From Agroathelia rolfsii (taxonomy: Eukaryota > Basidiomycota > Agaricomycetes > Amylocorticiales > Amylocorticiaceae), in NCBI GenBank assembly GCA_018343915.1, contig JABRWF010000006.1:2294001-2358000 (forward strand): 64,000 bases of DNA, in the 5' to 3' direction. The notes below the pieces were generated by a model that made no database searches, was not told the DNA's origin, and saw only the letters and a list, made by a program, of their open reading frames with translations. This document shows positions 12,724 to 25,517 of this stretch, piece by piece. The translations under genes were made by a program, and so were the position numbers. How positions within the stretch are numbered: the first letter of the stretch is position 1; each line of letters begins with the position of its first letter.

Positions 12724-15700
12724 ATGTACATGTCTTCAGTTCCTGCTTCTGTAGCCTCTTCGCCTCCACCGACAGAGCCTGATGCACTCAAGGTAGTACT
12801 GCGCGCCTGGGTTTTAATAGCGTTCAACTTGTTTTGCCGCATCTGCAATCTTTCCTGACTAACATTGGCAAACACAAATGTCAGATCGAAGATGACGAAG
12901 ATGACACCCCATTAGAAGACGCTGTACGTAGTGAAAGCCCGTATTGTCATGCAGCCAGCTTGCATGAGCGTTACATTGATTTAAAAAAAATTATAACAGG
13001 AATTCGCCATTCGAATTAACAAGCTCGAGCGCACGCTGAAAAAGTCTGAGCTGTATGCGCGCCGCATCAAAGAATGGATGGACGAGGCGCGCAAGAAGAA
13101 GAGGCTCAAGTCTGATCAGTCTCACCACGAAGGACAGGAGGGTGCCAGTGTGGATAACAACAGCAACAACGATACCTCCAGACCTACAAAGCGGTCCAAG
13201 CTGGATCAGGAGAGCGGGAGTGGGCAAGCTGAGGAGGAAGAGGAAGGATTCAGACAGCCTATGCTCATTACAGGCGCGACTATGAAGGATTACCAACTCG
13301 AGGGTGTGGAGTGGATGATGGGTCTGCATATGAACGGCATTTCCGGTATATTGGGTGAGTACACCTATTTCATTCTTATACGCATGCTAAACATCTCTTC
13401 CCAGCGGATGAGATGGGGTTGGGCAAAACACTCCAAACAATTGCATTCAATGCTTTTTTGCGCGAGTCACATATCTACAAGCCCTTCCTCGTCGTCTGCC
13501 CCCTTAGTGTCATGGATAACTGGAAGGCTGAGTTCAACAAGTTTGCACCGACGGTAATACCCGCTATTCAATATTTCGTTCTTTTGGCACTTATGCATGC
13601 TGGGCTTGGTATCTACTTTGTCGTTGACAGATCCCTGTATGCATTTATCATGGTAATCCTACCGAGCGTGCTGAGCTGCGTCGGACCGCAATGAGGCCCA
13701 TTCGTGAAGAGGATGACGAAGGAGGCAAGGACATTGTCAAGAAGGAAGAAGGAAGCTCTGAAGAGAACGAGTCAGTTATCGAGACACCGAAAGCCAGAGG
13801 TAAGACCACCACTCGAGGACGAGGCGGAAAAAGGGGAAGAGGACGCCCAAGAAAAGTGGAAAGCACTTCCACGACGATGGCTACTAGGCGCAGCAGTCGC
13901 CGTACTGCAAAAGCCCAGGTGGAATCAGAATCAGAGGATGAGGATGAGGAAGATGATGAGCCTCAACCTAGCACGAGCAACGGCCGCCGTCGCCGTCGAG
14001 AAAAGGTCTCACCCTCCCTTATTTCCTCCTCCCGAGCCTCTCCGTCATCGACCCACTCTTCCCCTACAAAGTCCAAGTCTTCGACTCGTGGTAAAGATGG
14101 AAATCCCTCTAAGTCGACCGAGGCAACGCAGCCCCCGGAGTCTTTCCCTGTTATCATCACGACATTTGACATTCTCATCCGCGACCGTCCTCACTTGGCC
14201 AAGTATCATTACTCGTACATTGTCGTTGACGAGGGTCACCGGTTGAAGAATATGGATTGTAAACTGATGAGAGAGATTAAGAAGCTCAACAGTGACGGTC
14301 GTGTTGTGCTTACGGGAACACCTTTACAAGTATGTGCTTACGAGGACTATATCTGCTACGGAAAACTCAATCTGTGTTCTTCCTATCGTAGAATAACCTT
14401 TCTGAGCTGTGGTCACTGCTCAACTTCATTCTCCCAGATATATTCGCAGATTTGGACGTATTCCAAGAATGGTATGTGATGGGCTTTCTTTATTTCCATT
14501 ATCATTACTCAAGGTGACTTTCTATGCTCCTCATTTGGTAAACCAGGTTCAGTATCCCCAAACTTCAGCGCAGTCTCTCCTCGGAACGATCTAACGAGCT
14601 CATATCCACACTTCATGCCGTCCTTAAGCCTTTCCTCCTGCGTAGACTCAAGGCCGACGTCCTTAACTCTAAGGACTGGTTTAGTGAGGTTAATGAGGAA
14701 GGCAACAAGGTGCTGCTCTTAATATCTCAATAGATAGACTGAGGAAGCTGACTCCGGTTGCAACGCATACAGGACGAGAAGAAAGGCGAACGTGGCCTGC
14801 CACCCAAAAAGGAATACGTTTTATGGGCGCCTCTTAGCGTCGATCAACGGGAGGTGTACGACCACATCCTCGCCGGCGGTCTGCGACACTTCCTCATCAA
14901 CAAGGACCAGTCGCAGAACGACAAGCAAAAGGACGGGGCGCCCGTAGACCTAGGTCCAAGGAAGATGAGAAGCCAGACCAATGGGAAGAAGAGAAAGCGG
15001 TTTGACGACGTCGACATGGACGACGATGAGTACTTTGAAAAACTCGAGGCGGATGCCAGAGAACCATCTATGGAAGTCGAAGAGGACGTGAAAGAGATTG
15101 GAGACGAAGAGCTTGTTGAGATTGAAAGGAAGCAGTTGCTGAAAACTGCGGGTTCGTTACCGTCCTCTGATTCTCTCTTTCCAACACTAACGCAAGTGAA
15201 TCTGCAGTCCGCCAGGTGAACAGCCTCAAGCTCCAAAACACCGTCGTCCAACTCCGCAAGACATGCCTTCACCCCTTCCTCTTCCACTGGCCGCTCTCAC
15301 CACGCACGCGACAGCCGACTACGGACGCGAAGGAGCTCGTCCAGCCAAGCGGCAAGATGATGATCCTTGCACGTCTCCTGCCTGAGCTCTTCGCGCGGGG
15401 CCACAGAGTGCTCATCTTCAGCCAGTTCGTGACCATGCTCGACATCCTCGAGACGTGGGCCGAAGAAAGCCAGGGCTGGATGGTCTGTCGTATTGATGGT
15501 TCGAGCAGCTCGCAGGAGCGGAAGGAGCAGATGGAATTGTTCCAGAGTCATAAAGATAATGGGGATACAGACCCGAAGAAGGCACCTATGTTATTCTTGC
15601 TTAGTACGCGTGCCGGTGGGCTGGGAATCAACTTGACAGCTGCGGATACAGTCATCTTTTATGACCAGGACTGGGTGTGTTTCCGTAGCAGGTTTCCTTC

Positions 15701-16307
15701 TCATCGGCTACCTCATCTGATTGGTTTATTTTTGAATGTTGCCAACAGAACCCGCAAATGGATTTACAGGCCCAAGACCGAGCCCATCGTATCGGCCAAA
15801 CCAGACCAGTGCTCATTTTCCGTCTAGTGAGCGCGCATACAATTGAAGAAAAGATTATGCAGCGCGCCAACGACAAGCGAAAACTCGAGGCTGTAGTCAT
15901 TGCAAAAGGTAGATTTCACTTTAAGTTTCCTGGTATCCTCGATTTACTGATCACCTCTTATTATCTCCATAGGCAAATTCAAGGCGCCCACTGTTACAGG
16001 TACGCGGGGTAAAAAGGAGACAATGGCAGAACTCGCCGCTTCGCTCATGCAATTGGATGGGGAGAAGATCAATGTCGTTTCAGGCGCGGACGGCGAGGTC
16101 GTCCTGAGCCAAGCCGATCTCGACGCCTTGTTAGATCGCAGCCCGGAGGTATTCCGCGAGCGTGTCGAGGGTTGGTCATCGTCGACCTCTGCTGATGGAA
16201 GCGCGGCTAGCAAGCAAAAGTCTGCTTTCGCTGTGTATGAGCGTAAGGCGCTCGAGGGTGAGGATGATATGTTAGCTGGGCTGATGGGTACCGATGTTGC
16301 GGAGTGA
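12724..16307 (+). CDS. SNF2-family ATPase, LSH/HELLS/DDM1/Irc5 group
   Basis: ATP-dependent chromatin remodeler. Eleven exons: 12724-12792, 12885-12923, 13000-13354, 13405-13553, 13631-14329, 14392-14471, 14547-14709, 14773-15151, 15208-15674, 15749-15908 and 15973-16307 (964 residues). Exon 1 is the least certain; an ATG at 12730 would shorten it by two codons. Motifs in order: [21 protein letters not shown] (Walker A), [27 protein letters not shown] (a DEGH box), [68 protein letters not shown] and [12 protein letters not shown]. The [18 protein letters not shown] stretch and a pre-ATPase coiled coil (residues ~40-75) fit the LSH/Irc5 group. Between motif Ia and motif II there is a charged insertion of about 140 residues with an AT-hook-like core, RGRPRK. 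The donor at 14710 (GTGCTG) is weak but needed for phase. A separate DNA methyltransferase is not seen nearby. Confidence 0.9.
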
Positions 16308-16518
16308 TGAAGGATGACTAGATCTGTTCTTGATGTTTATTTGCCCTTGTCTTTTTCATTTTATCTTGGATTGGTCATTTGCTTGTTGTATACTTATCGT
16401 AATCGTACCGCAATTAGCTTAGAAAAAATTGGCTTAATTTGATATGTAATTTGTACATCCACACACTACTATTATGTAACTTGAAGTCGATGTCGGCTTT
16501 GAGCGTTATCAAATCATT

Positions 16519-17993
16519 TCATAATGTTTGGTGGCTGGGACTATTTTAATTTTGATCGGATGAGCAACACAAACAAAGTAAGAAAAGACAGAATAGACTG
16601 ACCGGACTATTGGTATATGTGTATGCCGATTTGTCGAAGTACTCAGTTAACACTTCTCATTAATTCATAGAAAACACTTACGATCAAGTTCCCAGGTCCA
16701 TGCCGAACGGTCTTGATTTGCGAGGTACACATATGCCTAGCAGTATTGTTCATGAATACCATATTTATATGAGTTAAAATTAAAACCATACATTGGCAAT
16801 ACTCTCGGGGTCCAATCGAAGGTCTGCATTTTGCTCCCATTCGGCATCGTGGCGAGATCTCTGGCGATCCGTGAGAATGGCTATAATAAAGTGACATCCG
16901 CAATTTCTATCAGTCGAGAGATTTTTTCCATCCAGAGTGTAGGTTACTCACGGCCATCGATCATGCTCTACGCATATAAAGATCACCACGTTAACATAAA
17001 CCCAAGGCAAATTTTATCAAAAGAGTAACCACTGACATGAGCGACCTAATTACATTGCTTGTTAGACTCTTACTTCGTGAAGCTAAACCTGGGACATACA
17101 TGAATATTCTGCTTTCCAAACTCTTTGTGCAAACTCTGAGACAGAGCCCTTAAGCCAAACTTCCCAGCACTGAAAGCACTGGTAGTTTCACTCCCAATTA
17201 CAGAGAACCTGGCTCCTGTAAAAATCAACGTGCCGCGTTTACCGTGTTCATTGAGCTCTTGGTTTTTAAACATGAGGACCACTTCGCGCGCGAACGCAAA
17301 TCCAGCAACAATATTAGTATCAACGCTTTCTTGAACCTGCTCTGGAGTCAAGTCCAGAAAAGAGCTCCATGTAGCATGTACTGATACCGAATATTCCATG
17401 TCAATTGTTAATCGTGGCTATACCTGAAATTAACCAGGCTCGATGACCAGTACATACCTGTGTTGAACAGCGCAACACGTGCGGGAACCGAGGGCCAGTG
17501 TGATTTGATGGCTTGGAAAGCGTTTCCGATGGATTTATAGCTGTAATTCTCAATGGAGAACGCTGCCGCCTACAGAGAAAAACAAAAAGATGAGTATATG
17601 CTGTAGCATTGATTGCTCTTACGCACGTCTCCGCCCGCCTGTTTGATCTCATTGGCTAACTTATTAAGTGAGTCGGTCCCCCGAGCGATAAGAGCAACAC
17701 TATAGCCATGTTTCGCAAAAACACGGCTTTGACGCACACGTTAGTAGGTAGGGCGAAATCCATAACACCCTACAGAATATACACTTACGCCGATGCAGCA
17801 CCTATTTCCACCAGCAGGCGAATCAATTGTCCATTTGAAAGTCTGTATTGTAGTCATAATAAGTTCACTTACCTGTTCCACTTCCATCTCCTAGATAAAT
17901 GGCCAAAATACGTTCAATGCATAGCCCGGTTTAAAGAAATCATGATTACTAACCGATTCCTGCAACGATAAAGAGCTGACGAGTGGTGCTCAT
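16519..17993 (-). CDS. Short-chain dehydrogenase/reductase, paralogue 1 (SDR1)
   Basis: NAD(P)-dependent oxidoreductase fold. Twelve exons, 17993-17954, 17890-17873, 17801-17789, 17726-17627, 17569-17458, 17380-17100, 17045-17037, 16967-16952, 16880-16792, 16736-16682, 16606-16603 and 16540-16519, give 252 residues. The exons measure 40, 18, 13, 100, 112, 281, 9, 16, 89, 55, 4 and 22 nt. They encode FIVAGIG plus GDGSGTGAASA (Gly-rich cofactor loop), VFAKHGYSVALIARG, VALFNT, GTLIFTGARFSVIG, FSAGKFGLRALSQSLHKEFG, SMIDG, AWTWELD and LRPSHQTL. The catalytic Tyr of the classical YxxxK motif is replaced by Phe in SAGKFGLRAL, so the mechanism may differ from classical SDRs. The same layout is seen in SDR2 and SDR3, 10-12 kb away. 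The 4 nt exon is TCCG, and all introns here are GT-AG. Substrate unknown. Confidence 0.82.
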
Positions 17994-18325
17994 AGTTGTT
18001 GATTCTTAAACCTGGGGATGTCCTGAGGCACTATTGTTGGTATTGAATGCTTTTATATGCGTTGGCGCTTAATCGAAATTTCACAACTACACATGTGTTG
18101 ACGATTGAGGGATGACGTGAGGTGGCCTGTCATCGCGTTATTCCGCCGATATCGGGGTCGCAAAATCCATATTATAGAGAAATTACGAGCAGAGACAGTG
18201 TCATGATGAAAATTACATATTGATCTACATCTGATCCAAATAATGTCCGATGATGATAGAAAAACTACGTACACCCAATTTATACCGTGATACATCGTAA
18301 TAATTGTCTTTGATTCATGAGGAGG
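17994..18325. promoter_or_regulatory. SDR1 upstream region
   Basis: 332 bp between the SDR1 start and the FAB1-like stop. It carries two TGACG words at about 18099-18118, the second within a TGACGTGA context. These are CRE/bZIP-like half sites also found upstream of SDR2 and SDR3, although the spacing differs here. Otherwise nothing is recognised. Confidence 0.35.
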
Positions 18326-21300
18326 CTAAAGAACACAAGGCAGCAGCTTATAATCATCGATGATTTTCGTTTCGTCCTCGGGTTTTGTCCATTTGTCTAT
18401 CAAAGTCGTCAATGCAAATATCACGGAGAAGATTTGCTATTCTTACGTACCGGGTGATGCAAGGAAATAAGATTCAATAGCATTGACAAAACGCTCTTGG
18501 TATTCGTTAGGAGGGATAACTGTCGGCGTTTTCCCGGAACTCAAGCCTTGCTTGGCTTTATATTCTAGTGTCTTCGCAAAGGTATAGCTCCCTGAGCAAT
18601 AGGTAAGGATGGAGTGCATCATTATATATTCTCATTTCTTACCAATTGTATCCACCAGTCCGCAAGCGATTTGTTTCGTTTCTTCGTCAATACCCAAGAG
18701 TAACCTAAAAGGAGTAAGTTCAACAAGTGCTTGCGCATATCTAAGAGAAGACCTACGAATAGTCCATAATATTGCTCTGAGCAAGGAATTCGCAATCGCG
18801 TTTGACAGCCTCGCGAAGGATTAGCTTAGAATGGGGGTAGACCAAGGTTAATGTATGTTGTTGATCTATTAAAATAAGACCCTCAGTTTGATGCACTTTA
18901 ATAATGCTTTAGAGAAAACTCGCCCTCAATCCACTCTCCGTCAAACAACGTCTTGGAACCGACATTGCTCCCAGTCGGCCCGGCCTTTACCTTCCTTCCG
19001 GCGATTCCTTTCAAGTCAAATGTCTTTGCGATACGTTGATTGAAGAAAAGGTTCTCCATAACAAGGAGGTCGGCCTTTGTTTGCACGCTACCCGTCTCGA
19101 GGTTCTTGATCTCAACAGTATAAAACCCAAGAAGCTTGGCCAGCACCGTAGGCCTATTGTGGGTCGAGTCCATGTACCGGAAGTAAGAGGGCGCCAAGTC
19201 TAGTAAGACTTGCCTAAATCAAACAAAAGAAAGGATAAACGAATCATGAAAGATGTAGGACAAGACCAAGAAATTATCACTTACAGATCTGCAACATTCC
19301 AGGCATCGACCAACGTCTTGATAATATACCGATCATCCGCCGTCTTCCAAAAATTGGATCTACTCTTCCCACCTTGTGCGGCCCAATTGAGACTCCTACC
19401 GAGACTCTGCAAGAAGTTTTCTTCGAGCCCACATCGTCGTCGGAGTCCATCAAACTGTTTGGCGTAATAGACTACACAGCTGAATTTCAGCCTTTTGCCG
19501 ACCATCCAGTCATGCTTAATATGTGGTTTTTCATCCCAGCCCATGGATTCTACTGTTAGTAATCCATGGTGGTTCCGCGGGACGGGGGAAGTAGGGCGTG
19601 AAGTCTCTCCACCCATGAGCATGAAGCGCATCGCGTTCGTGAGGCTGTTCGTGATGGATGCCGTGAAACCAGATGTTGTCGGGGTTAAGGTTGGATCGGT
19701 TGTCGCGGGAAGAGGCTTTTCGGCTTGTATCTGCTTGTTTCCATCATCTTTTTGGCGATCCTTTGGAGGCAGCGGTGGTGGTATTGGTGCCGAACGAGGC
19801 GGGAACTGCTCTTCACTATTCGTTTCCTGGCTATTCAAGCTGTTGTCAGCCGAAATAATTGAGGACGTCTTCCACCGCCGAATGTGTGCCTCATACGTCG
19901 ACGGACCATACGAGCCGAACGCAGAGCCGGGACGTGACGGGAATGAGGGGACTTCAGATGAGGTCCCTTCCATGTCGTGCAAGATCTTTTCAGCACCCCC
20001 AACCCCGCCATCATCACAGTCAGGAAGGCCATTGATCAATAGCCCACCTGCAGCCTCCTGCTTGCTGACTTCTACCGCCGGCTTTGCCCATGCTGAAGGG
20101 GGTGCTGCTGCGCCACCGACACCGCCATTAGTTGTCTTTGATCCTGAGGCACCGAAGGCGATGAAGCGCGAGGAGAGACCGACATGCTCAGGCGCCTTTT
20201 GGCGAAGCACTTCGCGGATGGACAAGAGACCGCTGGGGTCTCGCGGATGTTCTTCCCTAGTTACGGCGGCTGAGAAAGCTTCAGGTTCATGCCAGACATG
20301 ACCTTCCTGATCGGGGTCCATGGGTAAGTGAGAAGATGTGAATAATCGGCCGGAGAAGAAGGATTTGCGAGGTATTGGGGGCGGTGTGGATGGTAGCGAC
20401 GGCATTGGACCTTGTTTAACTCCCGTCATCTGACCAAGCTCTTTCTGATATTCTATCGAGCTAAGACGGGGAGAAATATAAGTCAAAACGTTACTTGGAA
20501 ACGTAAAAGCGTGAGCACGAACCTTAGAGTATACGCAATAATACTACCCCAATCATCCTCCCTAACGATAATATTGCTTCCTGGCGCAGGATGACACGTT
20601 TTTCCCCACCACTCAGGCTCAGGTATCGACAACTTGCCGATTGTCGATTTCGACTTCAATGTCTTAGGCAGATGCTTGCTTTGCCACGCCGTCAACCGCT
20701 TGCTCGCGCCACGAGCCGCGGATTGGAACGCCCTCCGGATATCATTAAGGGAAGAAACGGGTGTGCGCGCGAGCTGAGAGTACAGAACCTGTTCGGTGCG
20801 TAGAAAACTTTGTCGTAAGCTGGACAAAAGTATGGCGGGATCGGCGGGTGCACCAGTTGTTGACGGTGTCTGCGCTGTTGGTTGGCTGGAAGAAGAGATG
20901 GTGGACGACGATGGATCAGTGGCGCCCGAAGTAGTACTGTCTCTATTTCCTTCATGCAGTGATGGGCCACCTTCTGAGATCTCGGCAGTGGTGGTTGACA
21001 CTGAGGAACTACTTGTCATGGACAGACGACTTCTTACGGTATTGGCAAGATCGCTTCCAGAAAGATTGAAAAAATGGGCCTGATTATCATGCGCCCTTGG
21101 TGTCTTCAGCGCGTCATCATTTTCATCCTCCTCCAGAGGTGTATCCATAGAAGGTAGTCTCGGTAAGCTCTTCATAGAATGTCTCTGGGAATCTTGATGA
21201 ACCGAATTGAACGACGCTTCCTAAGAGCACAAATTTGGCCTTGTTAGAGATCGACGAGGACTAACAAAATTGGACGTTACCAATTTGTCTATATGTTCCG

Positions 21301-23769
21301 CAACACCATGCCACCAATTCAGCATCTCCTTCCGAAGCACAAGTTTTTCGTCTCTCGGTGGCTCATCGCTAGGAATCGTTTGCAGCAATTCAGCGGCCCG
21401 TTCTCGAGGCACACCACGGACGATTTGAAGACGTGGTACACGCAGTTCAAATACTTCTGAAATCTCCGTTAGCTCGAAGGAGAGAGAGGCAGTACCGTGC
21501 GAGAAATGTCGAACGATGTTGAAGCGCAAACGGGGTAACGGGAGGTCATTGCCTTGCCAAGGTTGAGGAGGAACAGACGTGTGCTCGCATAGAGACGGTG
21601 TGAGAGAAATTATGGAGGGCGAATAAACAAGTAGTTCTAGGAACTTGGCGAAAGACATCAATCTATCAAGTGAAAAGGATTAGCTCGGCTGTTCTACGTG
21701 TGAAAAGTGATAAGAACTCACGCAGCTCCATCGCTGACATCTTGTTTCGAGCTCGTCTTACCGCAAAGTTGACAACTCTCCCATGTTTGCATAGTATCGC
21801 TAAAAGGTTGGCTTGTCTGTTCATACTTCTTCACACGAGATGAGACTCTCGTCACACCATGTAGCCATCTTGTCTCATGCTCGCACGCCTTGAAGTGACA
21901 ATCCGGCTCTTCACATGGTTCATCCATCCGTGAACACGTATCCACGATAACATCCTCGAGCGTCTTGTCGTCGTGATCACCAAACGCATAGTATCGATAC
22001 GTTACCCATCGAGCTTGTCCGCATTTAGTCAGTTTTGGCTTTTCTTCCAGCTCACGTGAAGAGGGTGACGCTGCACCAGGCCCATTTTCCGGTGAATTCG
22101 ACGACGAAGACAATAAAGATGCAGGTGGAGGAGGGGGTGATGGCTCCTGAGGGACGTATTTGGAATGGACAAACGTAATTTCCTGTTGTCTGACGAACCC
22201 AGCAGTGCCAGTCATCCCTTTCCCCTTGGACTCTTTGCCTTCCCATCCCAATAGGGTCATGAGCCCCATCTTCTCGTCACCTTTAGTCCTCCGAAATGCA
22301 TCCTTCTTCTCTTTAGCAGCTAGTGTAACCAGCAAAGGTGGTGGCGCCAAAACGATACCAGGCGAAGTACTCAGCAAGGATTTGTATTTTTCGATCCTCT
22401 TCAGCGCAGCATCGTACGGTGAATCAGCTGCAAATTCGTCCTGGGGTGCAGACTGTTGTTGGAGTACAGAAGCGGGCTTAGAGTCGGTTATGAACGAGAA
22501 CCTCCGCAGCCGGCCCAGCGCCGACATGTCATCTCCAAATGGTGGTTTCGGAGATGGGCTGCGCCGGACAATATCCAGCGAGCCTCCTCGAGAGCCCGAA
22601 GGCACATCTGAGCTGGTCGTGCGGTGGAAGTATTTGTCACCCCGCTTAGTGAGAAAGGAAAGAATGCCACCTCCGATGGACCTTGGGCTTCGGGTATCAG
22701 TTCTTGAGCTGACTTCAATGGCACTCGATCCACGGGTTATGATGGGAGCCGAAATGGGGACGGGTGGGGTAAGAGAAGCGGGTCTGCGTCTATCGTATTG
22801 TAGGTTGATACCGGAGCAAGACAGAAGCGATTGTTCAAGGAGAAGAGATAGATAGACGTAAATGGATAAGCGTAGTGTCTTGGACAACAGGTTATGTTGA
22901 AGTGGAGAATTGATGGAAGTGAATGTGAATGTTCCACCAACTATTTGAAGTGCGTCGTTTTTAAGATTCGGTGATGTGACTATATGCGGCTTCAGCTTGT
23001 GTTATGCTTATATAGGGCATTGTTGCATACCATCCCATTCGTCCAGGCCATACAGAAGCACGCGACGGGCGTCGTCAGATGTCGGTCCAGGGAAGGTAAA
23101 TCTCCCCGGTGTAAAGACACAATTGGGTAAAGATGATCCCAGTTGTTGTTGTAGAGGGCGTGGATCAAGGCTCAGAATAGCTTGATTACCAAAAGGCGAC
23201 AAGCAGAGAAGCAGATGTTTTGCTAATAATTTCGGTGTCGACGGAGGTGGTTTAGATACATGCTCTCTAAGCTGTTCAATTGCAACATCGTGAGAGGTTC
23301 TCGGCGTGGGTGATGGAGCAGTAGGAAATGCGATTAGACCGGATGCGCCTGACAGTCCTGGATCCTGCTGAGAAGATGCGGTGGTCTTGATAGCCTCCTG
23401 TTTGTCCTGGTCATCGCTATTGGAGATAACACCTTCTTGACTCTGGGATATAGCGTGAATCTTCTTCTGCTCTGTCCTTCGTCTTCTAATCCCTTTGAGC
23501 CATCCGCCTCTGGTGATATATTGGCCCAGCTCTGTAAGTGCTCTCTCGAAAGCGTCCGTCCAGACGTCGCGGTCTACTTCTGAAATGATGTTATGCGTAT
23601 CCTCATCTAGACAGTGTCTCAAAAAGCTTCGCAAATGCTCTCGCGCCTCGATGGTAAGAGCCGAAGTGGGTGTAAACAAGAAAGCGTTATTTGAACGTGG
23701 TACAGTAGGGAGAGGCTTAGTAGTAGTCAATGGGTTGCCAGTGATGTCCACTGTGAGCTCTGAAGACAT
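18326..23769 (-). CDS. FAB1: Fab1/PIKfyve-type phosphatidylinositol-3-phosphate 5-kinase, FYVE-less
   Basis: Lipid kinase making PI(3,5)P2 on endosomes and vacuoles. Ten exons: 23769-23031, 22940-21722, 21662-21281, 21220-20523, 20460-19285, 19213-18924, 18865-18757, 18704-18643, 18591-18451 and 18396-18326 (1628 residues). Residues ~1-320 look like a degenerate chaperonin-like (CCT) module ending in LSKTLRLSIYVYLSLLLEQ. A Cys/His module follows, with RWVTYRYYAFGDHDDKTL, CEEPDCHFKACEHETRWLHG and CQLCGK. The C-terminal kinase has GKSRSNFWKTADDRYIIKTL, LLDLAPSYFRYMDSTHNRPT, VMENLFFNQRIAKTFDLKG, SNIMDYSLLLGIDEE and GLVDTIGSYTFAK, so the key catalytic motifs are intact. No FYVE zinc finger is encoded, and only about 400 bp separate the start from the next gene. 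Intron 18923-18866 needs a GC-AG boundary (GCGAGT donor); reading through it hits a stop. The start ATG is the first plausible one, but an upstream 5' UTR intron is possible. Confidence 0.85.
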
Positions 23770-24173
23770 GGACGCTGCAGACAATCAACGTAAGAAACCA
23801 AGCCTTTGATATAAGTTGGATGATATCATGAGCATGCAAGAGATGCAATGGGACTCTGGCACGAATCGGGTGAGCAATAAAACGGGCAGTGTTGCCAATG
23901 CAAATGCCGGTGGTGTACAGGTTCCAATGCCGGAAATGGCATTCTTTGCTCCCGATGCCACCTAACCGACGCGTTGACTGGTATGGACACATCATCAGGG
24001 GTATGTGACCACATATCGTCATAAGTCGGTCATAGTTCCCAACGCCCAGTAATAACTACGCATACAGAAAGAGTGGCTGAATCACGATGCAGTATTTCTC
24101 AATGGTCGATACATGTGATACACTGTATATTTAATATATCGTTCGAGTCCGAACGGCTGGCTAATATACCCCT
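23770..24173. promoter_or_regulatory. Intergenic: FAB1-like promoter and cyclophilin H 3' flank
   Basis: 404 bp. A possible acceptor lies directly before the FAB1-like start (TCTGCAG at 23776-23782 on the minus strand), so a 5' UTR intron is possible. The minus-strand frames that cross it carry no Cys pattern of a FYVE finger. Confidence 0.4.
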
Positions 24174-25218
24174 TTACATTTCCCCGCACTCTAAATTTAA
24201 AGGTTTAATATGTAAGTGGAATGGTGTTCTAGAACAAAGAAGAATACGAACCCGTAATTTTAACGACCAGCTTAGGCCGATTGTTGGGACCCGTAGGCAC
24301 GTTTTCGATTTTGCGGAGTGTAAGCATCCCATCAATGACCTTGCCAAAAACAACATGTTTACCGTCCAAGAAATCGCATGGAGCCGTAGTGATGAAGAAC
24401 TTTTGATAATTTTCAGATAGCAATGTAGAGTGAGTATATATAAGGACGTACTTGACAGCCATTGGTGTTGGGTCCGGAATTTGCCTCAAAAGAACAGAAA
24501 TTAAGGATCAAGCTCAACCAAGGTCAAAAAGAAATTTCGGAATAAATACCATTGAGAGCAGGCCTGGGCCAGTGTGCTTCTCATTAAAGTTCTCGTCCTA
24601 GTAATGGAATATCGAGATTTTAGTGATCTGTGTAGAAGGAGAAAAGAACCAACGTACTGGAAACTTGTCTCCGTAAATCGAGAATGAGCCTGTTCCGTCA
24701 CCGCTCTTAAAGTCTCCACCTAGTATTATGAGAAGGTGTGCTGGCTCGGTATGAAAGCGTGGATATATTACCTTGGCACATGAAATTAGGTACACTATAA
24801 GAACGTCATCATGAATGTTTCGCCATTATCCTAATTAAAGACCGTGACGCACACTCTGCAACAAGAATCAATAGCTGGAAGTAAGCTATGAATTTGTGGA
24901 CATGAATTCTGACCTGTGGAATGTGGCATTCTTATATCCCTGGGGTCGTGAGTTGACCCTTCATGAAGCGCTGTTTAATTGACAGATGAATATGGCATGA
25001 ATAAATTGTCACAGACCTGTATTCGCCAGTGCAAAGTTGCCTAAAGTTTTCTGCTGTCCTAGAACGCATGATTTGAGTTATGAAACAAGATCAGGATGCT
25101 GCTGATAGCCTTACTTTGGGACGATGTCGCTAAAGAGCTCCATCTTCATTCTGCCAGCAGGCGTTTCGCCGATGTTAATGTCCATGAAGACGATTGGGCG
25201 AGTAGTTGAAGAAGACAT
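24174..25218 (-). CDS. PPIH: Cyclophilin H-type peptidyl-prolyl isomerase (U4/U6 snRNP)
   Basis: Cis-trans prolyl isomerase; the family binds the U4/U6-specific Prp4/Prp3 proteins in the tri-snRNP. Ten exons: 25218-25115, 25058-25017, 24958-24914, 24855-24853, 24794-24772, 24719-24658, 24597-24550, 24484-24452, 24399-24252 and 24190-24174 (174 residues; human PPIH has 177). Motifs: [43 protein letters not shown] then [74 protein letters not shown] and the terminal CGEM. The DGKHVVFGK and NVPTGPNN segments and the CGEM end match cyclophilin H rather than cyclophilin A. Exon 4 is only three bases (AGT). Skipping it would keep the frame but replace HRVV with HSV and lose the catalytic Arg, so I accept it. 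It shares a 299 bp divergent promoter with Dim1. Confidence 0.93.
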
Positions 25219-25517
25219 GGTCGTAAATCGTGAGCAAACAAGATCAGATGTAGTAGCGCTTGATTAAATCAGAACTGGATTTGGTGTGAGTATTCAATGA
25301 AGTTACTAGACTACACGCTCAGAAAGACCTTTGGTGCAAGTGATCGATGTGAGAAGTGGCGAGTCACAGTTGGCGTGAATGTTCTAGTGTCGTGAAGAAG
25401 TGCACTTGAAGACGGGAGAACGGAAACAACTCGTCCACACTTCTTGCCACTAGATCACTTCCTCAACTCTACCCTCAGGAGCTCGCTTCTTTTGCAATTC
25501 TACCCTGATCCTGTACA
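25219..25517. promoter_or_regulatory. Divergent promoter shared by cyclophilin H and Dim1
   Basis: 299 bp between two start codons pointing outward. Both genes encode spliceosomal tri-snRNP proteins, so joint control is plausible. CT-rich DNA at 25436-25510 precedes the Dim1 start. Confidence 0.6.

Noticed and set aside
12429..12875. 148-codon minus-strand frame with Arg/Ser repeats
   Set aside because: It covers the divergent promoter and the LSH-type first exon on the opposite strand. No family features were seen, so I treat it as a chance open frame.
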